From Tamarix chinensis (Eukaryota > Streptophyta > Magnoliopsida > Caryophyllales > Tamaricaceae): a stretch of 64,000 bases of DNA. Both the position numbers and the translations under genes were made by a program. This document shows, one piece after another, positions 38,700-51,215 of the stretch. The notes below the pieces were generated by a model. The model was not told where the DNA came from. It was given only the letters and a program-made list of their open reading frames with translations, and ran no database searches. How positions within the stretch are numbered: the first letter of the stretch is position 1; the number at the start of each line of letters is the position of its first letter. Location of the stretch: contig CM060174.1 of NCBI GenBank assembly GCA_030549775.1, forward strand, positions 14,192,128 to 14,256,127, read 5' to 3'.

Positions 38700-38948
38700 T
38701 CAGGGCGATCTCCAATTTTGCAAGCCGAGCTCATTGTGTTTCCTTGAAGGACCGGAGTAAGGTATACGGTGGAGTGATTTCGGAAAGAAACCCCATACAT
38801 GACTTCTGTAATGTGACTCCCTGGTTGGCTTGTTTTTGAAGACGGTTGTAGCCCTGAACCCGTGAGATTGGTGGCGTCCTATGATGATCGAAAGCACCAA
38901 AAGAAACCAAAACACCTTCGTCATTGATAATCTGTTGCAGGGGCTCAT
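38700..38948 (-). CDS. IDA-like secreted peptide precursor (82 aa)
   Basis: IDA/IDL peptides are cut from small secreted precursors and bind HAESA-type receptor kinases at the cell surface to control abscission, root emergence or stress responses (family knowledge). The 82-residue product has an N-terminal signal peptide (hydrophobic core VFWFLLVLSIII, residues 12-23), a variable basic middle and a C-terminal EPIP motif FFPKSLHRIPYSGPSRKHN (residues 54-72) with the SGPSRKHN core. It extends by ELGLQNWRSP, and a longer tail occurs in some family members. ATG at 38948 follows an AAG-rich leader; an in-frame ATG at 38924 is possible, and one at 39011 would add a poly-Lys stretch before the signal peptide. 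No intron or break. Which IDL it corresponds to is not decidable here. Confidence 0.85.
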   Translation of the reverse strand: MSPCNRLSMTKVFWFLLVLSIIIGRHQSHGFRATTVFKNKPTRESHYRSHVWGFFPKSLHRIPYSGPSRKHNELGLQNWRSP

Positions 38949-41141
38949 CTTCTTCTTCTTCTTCTTCTTACAGTGCGGTGGCGGGAGAGGGTTGGGAAAG
39001 AGAGCTAGCAAATGGGTGTGGCTGATTTAGAAGAATTGGTGTTTGGAAATTACACAAGGGAAGAAAATAGTGGAGGTTCAAGAGGAACAAAGGTCGAAGC
39101 AGCAGCAGAATTATTAGAGTTGGGTTTGGGGGGGGGAGGAGAAGAGGGGATATGCTAAAGAGAAAAGATGAGGGAGGGAGGGTAAAGGGTTGAGAAAACC
39201 CTCCTTTTTGAAGCAGTCGTCTTTCGCTTACAGAAAGAAAAGAAAAGAAAAGAAAAGAAAATAGAGGAGGGAGCGGCAAAAGCTGAAAGAGAAAGAAGAA
39301 GAGGAGGAGAAGCGAGGAATATTAAAAAGGTTGAGGGGAAGAAAACGGAAACAGAGATAAAAAGAAAAGATGTTATGTCATCGCATTGTTTGAGGGTTAG
39401 GTTTGAATGATTGGTCCCACACACTCTCCTTCAAAAGCATTAATGGCCGGCTACTGATAAGGAAAAACGGGGAGGGCAGAAGCCAAAAAAAGGAGAGGAA
39501 AAAGGATCGAGGAGGAGGAGGAGTGAGGGCGAGACTGTTTCAATTTTGCGTGGGACAGTGTCCTTGCTACAGGGAAACTTGTCTTAGCCCATGATGATGG
39601 GCAGAGAGGGAAATTTAGGCTTGTATTTTACTGGCCAAGGGAGAGTAAAAATCTCCTTTTGTAAAAGGGTAAATGAATTATGATCGACGTATTTTTAATA
39701 TCTATGGTTAAAGTGGGAAAACAATATCACCGTTTTTATTAGCTTATTTTTGCCGATATTAACTTATTATAATTGAAGTAAAATTTTCAGCAACATATTA
39801 TTATTATAACTAATATTGAAAAAATTTTCATCAATACTAGCACTAAAGTTATTATTATTATTATTTTATTACAATTATTGTTATTAAAATCTTACTTATC
39901 TTTCTGATTTAAATCGACAGAAATTGAACTAAGATAATTTAAAAACAAGACGATAAGAACACGGCGCCCCGAGTGCCATCAATATATCCATCTGAGTTTC
40001 ATCGAACATCGTTCATCTAAAAAAAACACTAAACGGAAAATCTCGACGAACAGGCCTAAAATAATAAACGAATATCATACAGAATAGTCGAACGGAACGG
40101 AGAGGTCCGTCAGAAGATTCGGAACAGTATTTCAGCAGTACTTTTTTGCACAAAAATACTTGACAGTACTTCTTTTCCCTCAGTCTATCACAGTAAGCAA
40201 AACGTACGTAGTAGAGTACTAGTTTTGTGGTTGTTGTTGCTGTTGTCGTCAAGAGGGCCGAGGGGTGGAAAAAAAAGGACATCGTGTACAGATCAGATCA
40301 AGAGACCGGACGAGAACTTTTGTTTAATAGCTGGCCCTTGGCTGACCCTGCACTTTACCCAATCTACTGCCTAGTGGTAGACTGGTAGCAGTGGCTCCTG
40401 CTCCTCAAACTCCGCAGACAAGTCTGGAATTGAATGTATTTGTTTATTACGGAAGAATATCGTAGTATTTTATTCTATAATCTCTGGTGTGTGGGTGTAT
40501 GACTGTTTGTTTTATTACATACAGGGCTTTGCTCGTGGGGGTGGACAGGCTCTCCAAGATTTAGGATTATTATTATTATTTTTGTTGCCATCCCTTCTTC
40601 TCTACGGAGCGGAAAAGGCGGGTAGGGACCCGGGTGTGTTTTAGGGCTGGTTCGCCTTTCGATTAGACGCCCACTGATCTCAGCAACTGAGCCGGGAAGA
40701 GAACACAACATTTGTCGACCCTGGAGTTAGGGTAAAGCAAAACCCCACCTATGAAGCGCGAACATCTTTGTCAAAGTTGGGACGTGGGTCTACTAGGAGA
40801 GAGCCTCATTATTTACTCACAAGTCTAGATATACAGATGTATGTGCAAGTGTCCATGTATATTTAGAAACAACATTCCCCCCTCCCCAATTTTAATTCTA
40901 TTTGCCACGTTTAGAAATTCATTAGCCTCATGACCTTTTCTACTTTAGTTATTGCTGCCACTATCAATTACATCACTAAATGTCCTCATATGGCTTTAGT
41001 TTCCTCTCTCGAATGTATCTTTTCAAAGTAATTTTTAGTTCTATTCTATAATAATATTCGGTGGATTAAATTTCTATATTCATAAAATTTATAGATAGTA
41101 ATAATATATATTATTTATTGTTTTAACACTTTCCCCTATAT
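38949..41141 (-). promoter_or_regulatory. Leader and upstream region of the IDA-like gene
   Basis: On the minus strand the ATG is preceded by (AAG)n at 38949-38970 and farther up by a TTTTC/CT-rich tract (39160-39380 on the complement), typical of a plant 5' leader. An AAAAG microsatellite lies at 39235-39260. Farther upstream no TATA box could be assigned with confidence and no other gene is recognised to 41141. Confidence 0.4.
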
Positions 41142-41638
41142 GCAGTGTCATATATACTTATTTAATCCAAATACATCATAACTTCTTTAGGTATAAATTT
41201 TTAAGGCCAAACACATTCCACTAGAAACAATCAACTATTATACCATTTTAATTTGTTTCAAATAGATCTTTAAAGTCTTCCTCTTATTATTTAAATAAAG
41301 GGCGTCAAATAGGATAAAATTTTTTAACCGTTTATATTCTATAAAGAGACTCTAGTTATAGTTAACTTTTATACAAATATTCTTAGATTATTCATTCGAA
41401 TCATGTTTAATATGTCGAACCCATTTTATTTCAAATTAGAAATTAGTTTAGGACCGGACTTTTGGCTTAAAAAAGAAAATTTTGAAAAAGATGATGTCTA
41501 GCTTTCACTTTTATCATTAAATTTCCTCTCTTATTATCCATACATTAGTTACGATACTATTTTCTCCCAATAGTTGTGCTTATCAACTTCTAATTCTCAT
41601 ATTATGGTCTTAAAAATATCTTGCAAGGTATGCCTTAG

Positions 41639-41666
<28 letters not shown>
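41639..41666. repeat. (AT)n microsatellite
   Basis: About 14 AT units, inside the first copy of the tandem duplication. Confidence 0.97.
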
Positions 41667-41677
<11 letters not shown>

Positions 41678-42130
41678 TAAATTTTTATCTAGCTACCTAT
41701 AATTAATTTTCATAATTTTATATTATGATCCTAGGAGAACCTTGTAAGGTATAATTGAGATATTTTTTTTTCAATTTTATAATTTTTGTTACACAATTGG
41801 GATATTTTTTTTTTGTAATTTTATAATTTTTGTTACACAACTGGGATATTTTTTTTTGTAATTTTATACTTTTTGTTAGCTAAATGGGGTTATTTTTTTA
41901 ATTATATAAAATTTATTTAGATCCACGTGTTCAATTTTGTAAGTTATAATTCTTATATATAGAAATGGGGTCCTTTTTGTTTTTGTAATTATATAAAGCT
42001 TATTTAGATACACAAGGATACTTTTTGTAAATTATAATTATTTTATAAATAGAGTCTTTTGTAATTTACAATTTTTATTTATAGATATGAGATCATTTTC
42101 TATAATTTTATATATCTTATTTCTAGATAT
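41667..42130. repeat. Short tandem units of GGRATATTTTTTTTTGTAAT type
   Basis: Units of about 45-55 bp, each with GGG(A/G)TATTTTTT or GGGTYATTTT followed by GTAATTTTATAAT. A shorter run of the same units occurs at 42890-43080. Confidence 0.7.
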
Positions 42131-43194
42131 AGGGTTATTTAGATCATTTTTATAACTTTTTATTGTGAACCTAAAAGGTGTTTTTTTTTTGGTGATGTAC
42201 CTTTCCTTTACATGTGTAGTCATATTTATTTAGCCCAAAAAGGTCACAACTTCTTTAGGTATAAACTTCTAAGGTTCCACTAGGGGCAGACACCTATTGG
42301 CCATTTTAATTTGTTCCAAACATATCTTCAAAGTATTCTCTAGTTGTTTAAATACAGATGAAAAATTGGGCAAAAATCTTTAACTGCTCTAATATGTTAT
42401 TATTATTAATTTTTGTGTGTGAATATTCTAAGCTTATTCATTATAATCATGTATAATATGTATTGCTCATTCTATTCCAAAACAAATGTCATTTTAGGAT
42501 TGAATTTTCATTTTAAAAAGAAAGTTTTAAAAATACAATGTCTAACTTTTACTGTTGTCATTACATTTTCTCTCTTATTGTCTATCAATTTCTGACTATA
42601 CTATTTTCTAATGAAAGATATGAGTATAATGTTAGAATTAATTTTAATTCATTAAAAAGGGTGCAAATATGACTACGATAACTTCCTTTTGGGAACAACG
42701 AAAATACAAGTGTACGACAAAGAGGATGAAATCACCTTATAAATTGTGCCTATTAATCTCCTTAGAGCACATAGTATAAACTCGACCTATAAATTGAGCT
42801 TATCAATTTTCAATTCTTATACCATGGTCCTAGAAACACATTGCAAGGTATACCTATGATATTACATATATATTTTTGCTACATGGGGTTATTTTTTTAA
42901 TAATTTTATAAAGTTTAATTAGATACAAAGGTTACTTTTGTAATTTATAATTCTTTTATACATAAATGGGTTATTTTTATAATTTATAATTCTTATTTAT
43001 AGATATGAGGTCATTTTCTATAATTTTATAATTCTTATTTCTAGATATAGGGTCATTTTAAAAAAAATTTATAACTTTTTATTATGAACCTAATCATTTT
43101 ATGTGATGAGACTAAATGTTTGATGTGATAAACCTAATTGTTTTTGTGCTAAACCTTGAGATGTGTTTAGTGACTTTATATATACGTTCAACGC

Positions 43195-46100
43195 TGTAAT
43201 ACCCTACTTTTAGGGTCTTTAATGTGTGTTAATTTTTATATTTAGTTGTGATCTAAATGTGTTTAATTATTATTTAGAGGTGTGTTTAAATTTTTGTATT
43301 GTTATGATTAGGTTTGGTTTAAAATTTGAAGGGTAAGTGATTTTTAGGGCAAGCCTCAAAACGACTCTTTTGGCTATCCACAATTTACAAAACTTTAGGC
43401 ATCACTATGTTTTAATGTTATTGATCTCAAAATAATTTTCTTAAAAAATAATGTATGAATAATTTTATGATCCTTGGACTTAGATACTTTTGGATGAGTT
43501 TGTGTTGTCAAAATCAATTTTTCTTCTTCAACCATATCTAAACTTTATGAAATTTCATCCTAACCTTAAGTGTGTCAACCTTAGCCAAATTATATCCTAA
43601 CCTTAATTCAAATTTTCTTCTTCAACCATATCCTAAACTTTATGAAACTTTATCCTAACCTTAAATGTGTCAACCTTAGCCAAACCAATGGCTAAGATCA
43701 ACCACATGCCTTTCAAAATCTCAACAACCCTCAACCAAATTATCTAACCTTATAAATTACCATACTAACCTTATTATATTTCTTAATTTGCTAAACTACC
43801 CTACCAACTATCTAACACTTGGTCTTATCTTGTTCTAATCTTCATATTCATTCTTCAACTACCCTTTAGCTGCTAGAACCCACTAAAACCAGCAACCACC
43901 ACCACCACCTTCATGCCGTCATATACACACTAAAATTTTATAGGGTTGATAATTATGGATCAAGCATAAATTTTAGGGGTTGCAAGAATGTTTTTATTAT
44001 TTTTAGGATAATAATAAAATTAATTTTCACTAAATTGCTTTTTGAGCAAAAATCCTACTAACTTCTTTCATGTTTACTCTTTCACATTCTCTCATCCTCT
44101 ATCTCCTTTGATTTTGACCAGGACTAGCAACAATTAAATACTTACTATCCTTTACCATCTTTCCTTGTCCCATTAACTTCATGCTTTATACTCTACCTTC
44201 CTTAACCACACCTTACCTCCATCGCTTCCACCTTTTTCATTTAAGTGTTAGACAAGCAATCTTCTACTCTCTCTCCTTATGTCGGACCACCAAAAACAAT
44301 GAATTAAAATTTCCCAATTCATTAGCCCCCTTACATTCTCTTAGTTCTTCATTCTTTCATTTCTCCGAAGATTCTAAGTATTGAAGATCATTTCTTTTCC
44401 TTTCCCATATATTTTCCTTTATTTTCCCATTTAGTCGAGTTGCTACCCCCTTCCCTCATTTTCCTTACTCAATTTATCTTCTACAATTTTTATTTAGTTC
44501 TCCACTAGTAGCCTTAAATAGTGGAGGATTAAGATGTATAAAGTGAAAAAATTCTTGGTCTTATCTTCATTTTAAGATAACCCTTTTTGTGAAGGGGTTA
44601 AACATTCACTTTTTATTCTATTTTATTTTATCTCCTCTCTTCTCTTTGTGTTTGAGTGATTTTCATTGATTTTTTTTATGTTCCTTTGATCCGAGTAATC
44701 AAGGTGTGGTAGTGGAGGAAGAAGTGTAAGATGAGAAACCATTTTTCTTTGCTCCGGAGCTTAGATTTTCAGTAAATTTTGCTAGACTCTTTATATGAAG
44801 AATTTATTTCTTATGTGTCATAAATATTTCAAGCATGACTTGATGAATAATTATAAGTTTGAGAGTATGCTTAAATATTTTGGTTAATGAGCTTGTTTTG
44901 TGTATGTTTATCTTAAAGGAGCTTTGGCCTTTTAAGTATGAATTAGGGTAGAGCTTTTTCTAATGTGTTTTAAGTAATCCATTATGTCTCTTGTGAATTA
45001 TACCATGAATCTAAGTACTTCATATGTTTGGTTTTGAGTTAAATGTATGGAAATGATCTTAGGGGCATGCTAGAACTTGGTTAGTTTTTGTGGAACCTTG
45101 ATGTTTGATGAGACATAATTTGTGTAGGAATTGGCTTATTGAGTCTCAAAATGTGAAGTATGCTTATTATGATTATATTATGGAGAGTCTCATAAGCATG
45201 ATTAATTTTTGATGCATTGTGGTTAAGTTAGAAAAGCATGATAATCATTTTGGTGTATTCGATAAAACCAAAACTAGTTAGTTGGTTTCCTAGTTAACTA
45301 TTTTGACCCACTAATCAACTAGTCTACTAATTTTTTAGAACTCTAGTCTCACCTTAGATCAATCAACTAGTAAAGATCTTGTCCAGTCAACAATCAATCC
45401 GTTTCTCCACACTAGTCAATCGATTTGCTTGATTTTTCTCTTATTCTATTTCCTATACCAGTCTATTGGTTTGTGTGACCAACTAACTAGTTTGATTGAG
45501 ACTTTTATGGTGCTTCTTGTGGGTTGAGCTTTAGGGTTAACTTCTTGGTTTGATCTTTACCCTTTTTAAATAGAACTTAAAATGAGAATAAGTGGTTAAA
45601 TATGGAAGTATAATTGTGTGGTAAGTGTTTTCAATTAGAGTAATACCCATGTTTAAAGTAGAAGAATAATTGAGTTACACTAACTATCTATATTGTGTTA
45701 GCTAGTAGTAGAAAGTCCACCATGGTTAAAACTGAGCTAATGCTTTAATAATCTACCATAGGTAGCCTTAAGATGGCCTCTAAGGTAGGGCTGTGCATTA
45801 TATGCATTCCTTGTTTGTTGAGTAATGCCTAGTTTGCCTTTGTGCACTCATTAGAGCCTTACACCTACTTTATTTAGAACTATATACTTCTTATAGGGTA
45901 TTAATATTTAAAGATTGGGTGATTTAGGTAGCTGAGTTGCATTGATAGCTAAACTCTAGTTATCTAGGGGTTGTATATAATCCCTCATGCTCTTTGAGTT
46001 ATGCTAGATATCTATGTTGTGTAGCTTGTTGTAAAAAATCTACCTTCGTTATTTCAAGTTAGTGATTGATGATTGTGTTATTTTGGTTTTTAGTGAACCA
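43195..46100 (-). mobile_element. LTR-like element G, minus strand, right end not found
   Basis: The left edge TGTAATACCCTACTTTTAGGG matches the terminal sequence of the LTR-like family. A pyrimidine-rich block at about 43840-44680 follows, as in element F, which suggests minus orientation. Farther right lie ACTAGTTGRTTGGTTT-like motifs (45240-45480) and a TTGAGTAATGCC block near 45820. I could not find the other terminus or a target duplication, so the right boundary given is approximate. Confidence 0.45.
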
Positions 46101-48074
46101 ATTACGTGTGTGTGTGTGTACCAAATCACTTTCTTTCTTCAAGTTAGTAGAGAGAGAAAGAGAGCAAGTTCTCTTTGTTCCAATGATTAAATCAAGCTAA
46201 AATTTGTAAGATTTGGTGGATAAATGAAGAAGAATCAAGGAGACGGGAAAAGATAAGCAATTCAAGTTTTAAAACTAGTTGAAAGAAAATAAATCAAGAT
46301 TGATGATTTTATTTAGGCAAAAAAGGGCCCTCATATACCATAGACAAACCATTCGAGTGGTTTGGTAAACCCATTGATAATTCTTCAAACTAGTTGATCG
46401 GTTTGTAACACCAATTTATTGTTCTTGCCTAGTTTGAGAAACAAACCTCAACACCCAACTATCTATTTCCAAGGGAGAGATAGACTATTTCCTTTGTTAT
46501 ATAAATTGGTTTTCCACTAGTAGATTCGTCCCTTCGGGTCAAGAAACACATTACACGCATAAAAGATAATTAATTCATGAATTTTAACATGCATTGTAAA
46601 ATTGATTTAAGTGTGTTAAACAAAAATCATGCAAGCTATTTCATAATCAAATCATCACTTATCCATACCATCTAACCATGATTTTAATATAATTTTCATG
46701 CACAAAATAATGACATTTTAAGAGTGAATAATGTTTAATTTTCATAAGTCATATTCAGTTAAGACTTGTAAGTAAACATGTTTGTCATCCAATTATGCAA
46801 GATTTCACATTAAATACAATGTAATACAACAGGAGATACTACTGACTTGGATTTTGCAAAATTTACGTGTATTCCTCTTTCTTTTATAAAGAAGTAAAAG
46901 AGGCTTTGATGTTGTGATTTTCATTTGATCCTTCAAGCTCCTCCTCTTCATCATCTTTTCCCCTATAATGAATTTTCAAATGCATATATCTTTTTTGGTT
47001 CTATAGGGGTTAGTTCTTAAAGATTCATCAATATTAGCGGAGTTCTTTGGAATCCCAATCCTTTTTATATTTGATTAAGTGTGAAAATTAGATTAGTATC
47101 ATAAGCTTTCTTCTTGATAATAATAACACTTCAAAAAAGTTAGAGGTAAGGTTTTCAACACATTTTACATTTTTGATAGTTTGAGAAATTTTAAACATAT
47201 GTTTATTTTCAGCAAGACCAATTGAGGGAAACATTTCAGAGCTTTCTTTTTTCATTTGCAACTTAAGTATAATATTTTCAATTTTGGAAGCAAAATTCCT
47301 CAATTTTTATTTTTGAAGATTCATGAATATATGACCAGTATGAAATAGAATGTTATTCAAATCAAAATATTAACTTGTGATTTTCTCAACATGGAACTAA
47401 ATAACATCAATCATGGGAAACACATTATATTGAAAAGGAGATGATATGAAATTAGATACTACTTTACTTTTGATTGCAATTGAACTCAATTGGTAGATAT
47501 GACTATCTTCTTCTTCATGTTCCTTTTCATAAATTAGCTTCTATTTCTCCTAAATTTCTCTAGCATAAATGTAATCACAATTTTTCTTCTTCACATTCTT
47601 CTTCAACTAGGGCATAAATAAGCATCAATTCAGCTTTTTATTAATTGTGATTCTTCTTCTTTCTTCATTTATCTGTATTTATTTTGGTGTTTCAATCAAT
47701 TAAGAGTTAGATGTTAATATATATTTCGTTTGTTTCATTTGTAACCCTATACCTATTTATAGATTTTAATTTTACTTCTTCCACTTTTCTATACATTTTC
47801 CTTTTTATCTATAGGCGATATATTAACATTCTTTAAGCACATAAGTATTCTAAAATTTTGATCCCCTCATCAATATATTTTCACCCTATTTATTCTTTGG
47901 TATATTATGCTTCTATTTCTCTTTGCTAGACTAAAAGCTTTGATCTCCCATCCCAATCACTTTCTAGCATATACCAAATTGATTATTTTAGACGTGGGAC
48001 ATATGTGAGGGAGGGAAAATCATTGATAGAAATTGACCCTGGGGTATTGGGGATGGGTTATGGAATAATAAACA
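46101..48074. other. Repeat-like sequence, unclassified
   Basis: It holds a short purine-rich stretch (46140-46260), another ACTAGTTGATCGGTTTG-like block (46340-46440) and AT-rich sequence. A 71-codon minus-strand frame at 47088-47303 has no recognised domain. Probably more decayed retroelement. Confidence 0.35.
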
Positions 48075-48815
48075 TGTAACATCCCAAAATTTTATAACCC
48101 TTGTTTTAGGGCGTTTAGCCTTTTATTTAAAACATGACTCTTAAAATTTGGCTTAATTATTTTTATTAACCCTTGATCTATAGCCTAAATAAATTCTTAA
48201 ATAAATTTATTCTATTTATCTTTATCTTTCTCATTTATTATTAAACCTATATTAAAATGGTTATTTTTTCCTATCCAGGTACCCTAACCCCAAATGATTG
48301 ATAAATTAATTTTATCCTAATCACTTAATCCTAAATTTAAACCTACTTCTAATCTAATCTCTATTTTGTTCCTTTTCCATTTTATTTTCTCCCTTTCTCT
48401 TTTTTCTTTTTCCTTCTCTCCTATCCTAATCTGCATGCCTTCCCTCTTTCCCTTTCGAGCCATGCAACCCTCACGCATGCCTAATTCCATTTCCCTTCTC
48501 GGCACTTGACCCCTACACTTTACCTTACACTAACCTATGCCCCTGCACCATCTAACCACCTTATCCTTCCTCTTCTCCTTTTTGCATCCCTTTCCCATTG
48601 GATCCTCGCTCTTACACGCATAAACTCACACTACATGCCCATGCAACATGAGTTTGGGTTTTTTCTGCCTTGCCAATCTAAGGGTAATTTAGTAATTATT
48701 ATTTTATAAATATTTTAATATTAATTTATATTTAAGAGTTGATCTTAAATAGTAATTATTATTTTATAAATATTTTAATATTAATTTATATTTAAGAGTT
48801 AATCCAGTACTCATA
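48075..48815 (-). mobile_element. Truncated LTR-like fragment H, minus strand
   Basis: The left edge TGTAACATCCCAAAATTTTA and the pyrimidine-rich block about 300 bp later (48350-48600) match the layout of the left end of element F. The rest of an LTR is missing after about 48815. The right part holds a 60-bp-period tandem duplication. Confidence 0.5.
48690..48801. repeat. Two-copy tandem repeat, 60-bp period
   Basis: TAGTAATTATTATTTTATAA and the next 30 or so bases to AAGAGTT occur at 48690-48740 and again identically at 48750-48800. The lack of differences over about 50 bases indicates a recent duplication. Confidence 0.93.
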
Positions 48816-50859
48816 TACCTAGTTAATCTTGACCTCAATGAGACATATCTCTCAATGACATCAATAACAAAAGACACATTACTTTGATGTTGAGAAATTT
48901 TAGATGAGTACTAGAAATGAGGATTAAACCAATAACTAGCTGCATGTAAGTTTCTTAAGATTTGATTATTCTAAAGAGAAGAAATAATTTAAAGATAAGT
49001 GTCCACCTTTTTCTTTCTCCTATGAAATATAGAAACCATATCATCTCTAGCCTTGTGAAAGGCTTGACACAAATAACCCATGCATGGTTTCTCTCCACTA
49101 TCCATCAATCACACAACATTTATAAGAGGTTAGGTAAGTTGCATAGTTACATCACACTCCTTCCAAAATGTGGCATCCAACACATTCTCCACAAACTTCT
49201 TACCCTCTCTTTATTTAGCATAACCACAAGAGGTCCACTTCCTGGACACAATTATCACCCTAAGAGAATTATTATGTATCAAAATACTTTGTAGAGAAAT
49301 AAATTTAGTACGAAACTGAGCAGGAGTTGTACAAATAATCTCTCTCCCTTTAGTGAATTTACTTATCAAATGCAATGCATAACCATGGTTATAGATGTAC
49401 TTAGTTATTTTTGAGGCATGCTTTACAATGTCTTCCACCTCATCTAACTTACCCATATCTTTAAGCATCAAATTAACACAATGTACAACACAAGGAGACC
49501 AATAAAGTGTCTTAAACTCACATTCTAGTAACCTTCCATTAGCAACATTGTCAGTTACCATATTCACAACATTTTCAACACTAATTTAGACAACAATATC
49601 TCTAAATAACTTATGTAATAGTTCAAAAGTTTTTAAAGCATCAGAAGCATCAACAGAGTTTAAAACCATAATACCATTTAGATAATAAACTAATAAGTTA
49701 ATCAAAGCTTGATTATGTTGGTCTGTCTACCCATCTACCATAATAATACAACTAGTTTCCTTCCAAGGAAAACAAAAAGTATCAACATAATTCTTTACCC
49801 CTTCAAAAACTTTCATTAATAAGTAGCCATAAAGAGCATGAACACTTGGCCTTTTATAACCAAGACCAATTGAGCTATACTATTGATAAAAAGGTGATAA
49901 TAATTAGAATTTACAGTATTTAATGGTATATATGAATCACTCATCCGCTTTGAAATGATAATGTGAACTTTCTCAATAACATCTTTGCTTTATAACACAC
50001 TTTTAAGTGTTTATTTTGAATCTGTAGTTGTTCTTGGCATGAAATGATGCGCTATAGTTTGCCATTTTTCCTTATCTAAAATCCTTAACTGAGCTCCTAA
50101 TTTGGAAATACTATTTGCCCTAGGAGGTGATATCAAAGATGGTTCTTGGTATAAATGTAACACCCCCAAAATTCACTATTGAAAAAATTTTGTTAATTAA
50201 AAGCAAATTAGCGGAAGTAAAATAATAAACCGTGAATTCTGGGGATATTACCACCATACTTAGTACCAAACCGGTTCATTCATTCCGTTCCAGTACCAAG
50301 TGCTAAAGCTAAAGGAGAAAATACAAATTACAAGGAACTTAACTAATAATTAAATCAGAGTAGCGCAAGTGAATACAATCCACCAAGTGGTGGTTACAAA
50401 ACAACGAATACATTGAAATTGTGAATTTAAAGGAGACAGAGAAAAACCCTAACAATTCCGGATAGTACCTTACGCTCTTTCCCAAGGCCCACTTGAATAG
50501 TTCCTAATGACAACCTGCAAGGGATACCGCCCATTGAATAGGCAGGGGCCTCACGAATGGAACCCTTCAGTACTATGGTACTGAGTAACCCTTTAAAAAT
50601 ACACTTAAAAATAGGTCCGCAATGTCACACGTGATGCACTACTATAACATAACATTCAGGTCCATACATTCACATATTCAACGAGTCAATCAGATATTAA
50701 CGGTGTATACATAACATTCACTTTCGTCCATTCGCATACTTAACAAGTTAACCAAATGTTAATAGGCCATAATGAATAATCGATACTTTTAGGGCCTTAA
50801 GGCTATTAATCTATCATTAATCAATCATCTCGGATTATAAATGTCCATGTGAGTGCGGG

Positions 50860-51215
50860 AACCCTACTATTATAGCCGGTGAAACTGTCATGCAGGGCAA
50901 AATGCTCCTAGCCACTATTATTCGCCAGTGGACCGGTCATGTAGGATAAAATGCTCCTGGTCACTATTATTCGCCGGTGGACCGGTCTGGCCCCGACTCA
51001 CAAGGTGTTCCACTTTAAATAATTAGTATCTTCCACGTGTCTTATCATTTTTATGTTTGTTTTGTTGAGCACGGAACCCCCCACTATCATAGCCGGTGGA
51101 AAGGTCATGTAAGGCAAAATGCACCTGGCCACTATTATTCGCCAGTGGACCGGTCATGTAGGGCACCCCTACCCTAGCCACTATTATTCGTCGGGGGACC
51201 GGTCTGGGTCCAGCT
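50860..51215 (+). repeat. Hairpin-unit array in A2
   Basis: Five or six units alternate with GGTCATGTAGGGCAAAATGC-like spacers. CCACTATTATTCGCCAGTGG occurs exactly at 50912-50931 and 51129-51148, with a perfect 5-bp stem and 10-base loop; the others have a GGTGG arm with a T-G pair. Confidence 0.85.

Larger units (their letters stand above)
41142..43093. repeat. Tandem duplication of a segment of about 1 kb
   Basis: Copy 1 (41142-42178) and copy 2 (42212-43093) are colinear. Both have ACTTCTTTAGGTATAAA (41181, 42249), CATTTTAATTTGTT (about 41245, 42302), the CTTGCAAGGTAT or ATTGCAAGGTAT motif (about 41620, 42840) and a closing run of short units AATTTTATAATTYTT. Copy 1 has more of the closing units; copy 2 has an extra piece at about 42600-42790. 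No coding sequence. Confidence 0.75.
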
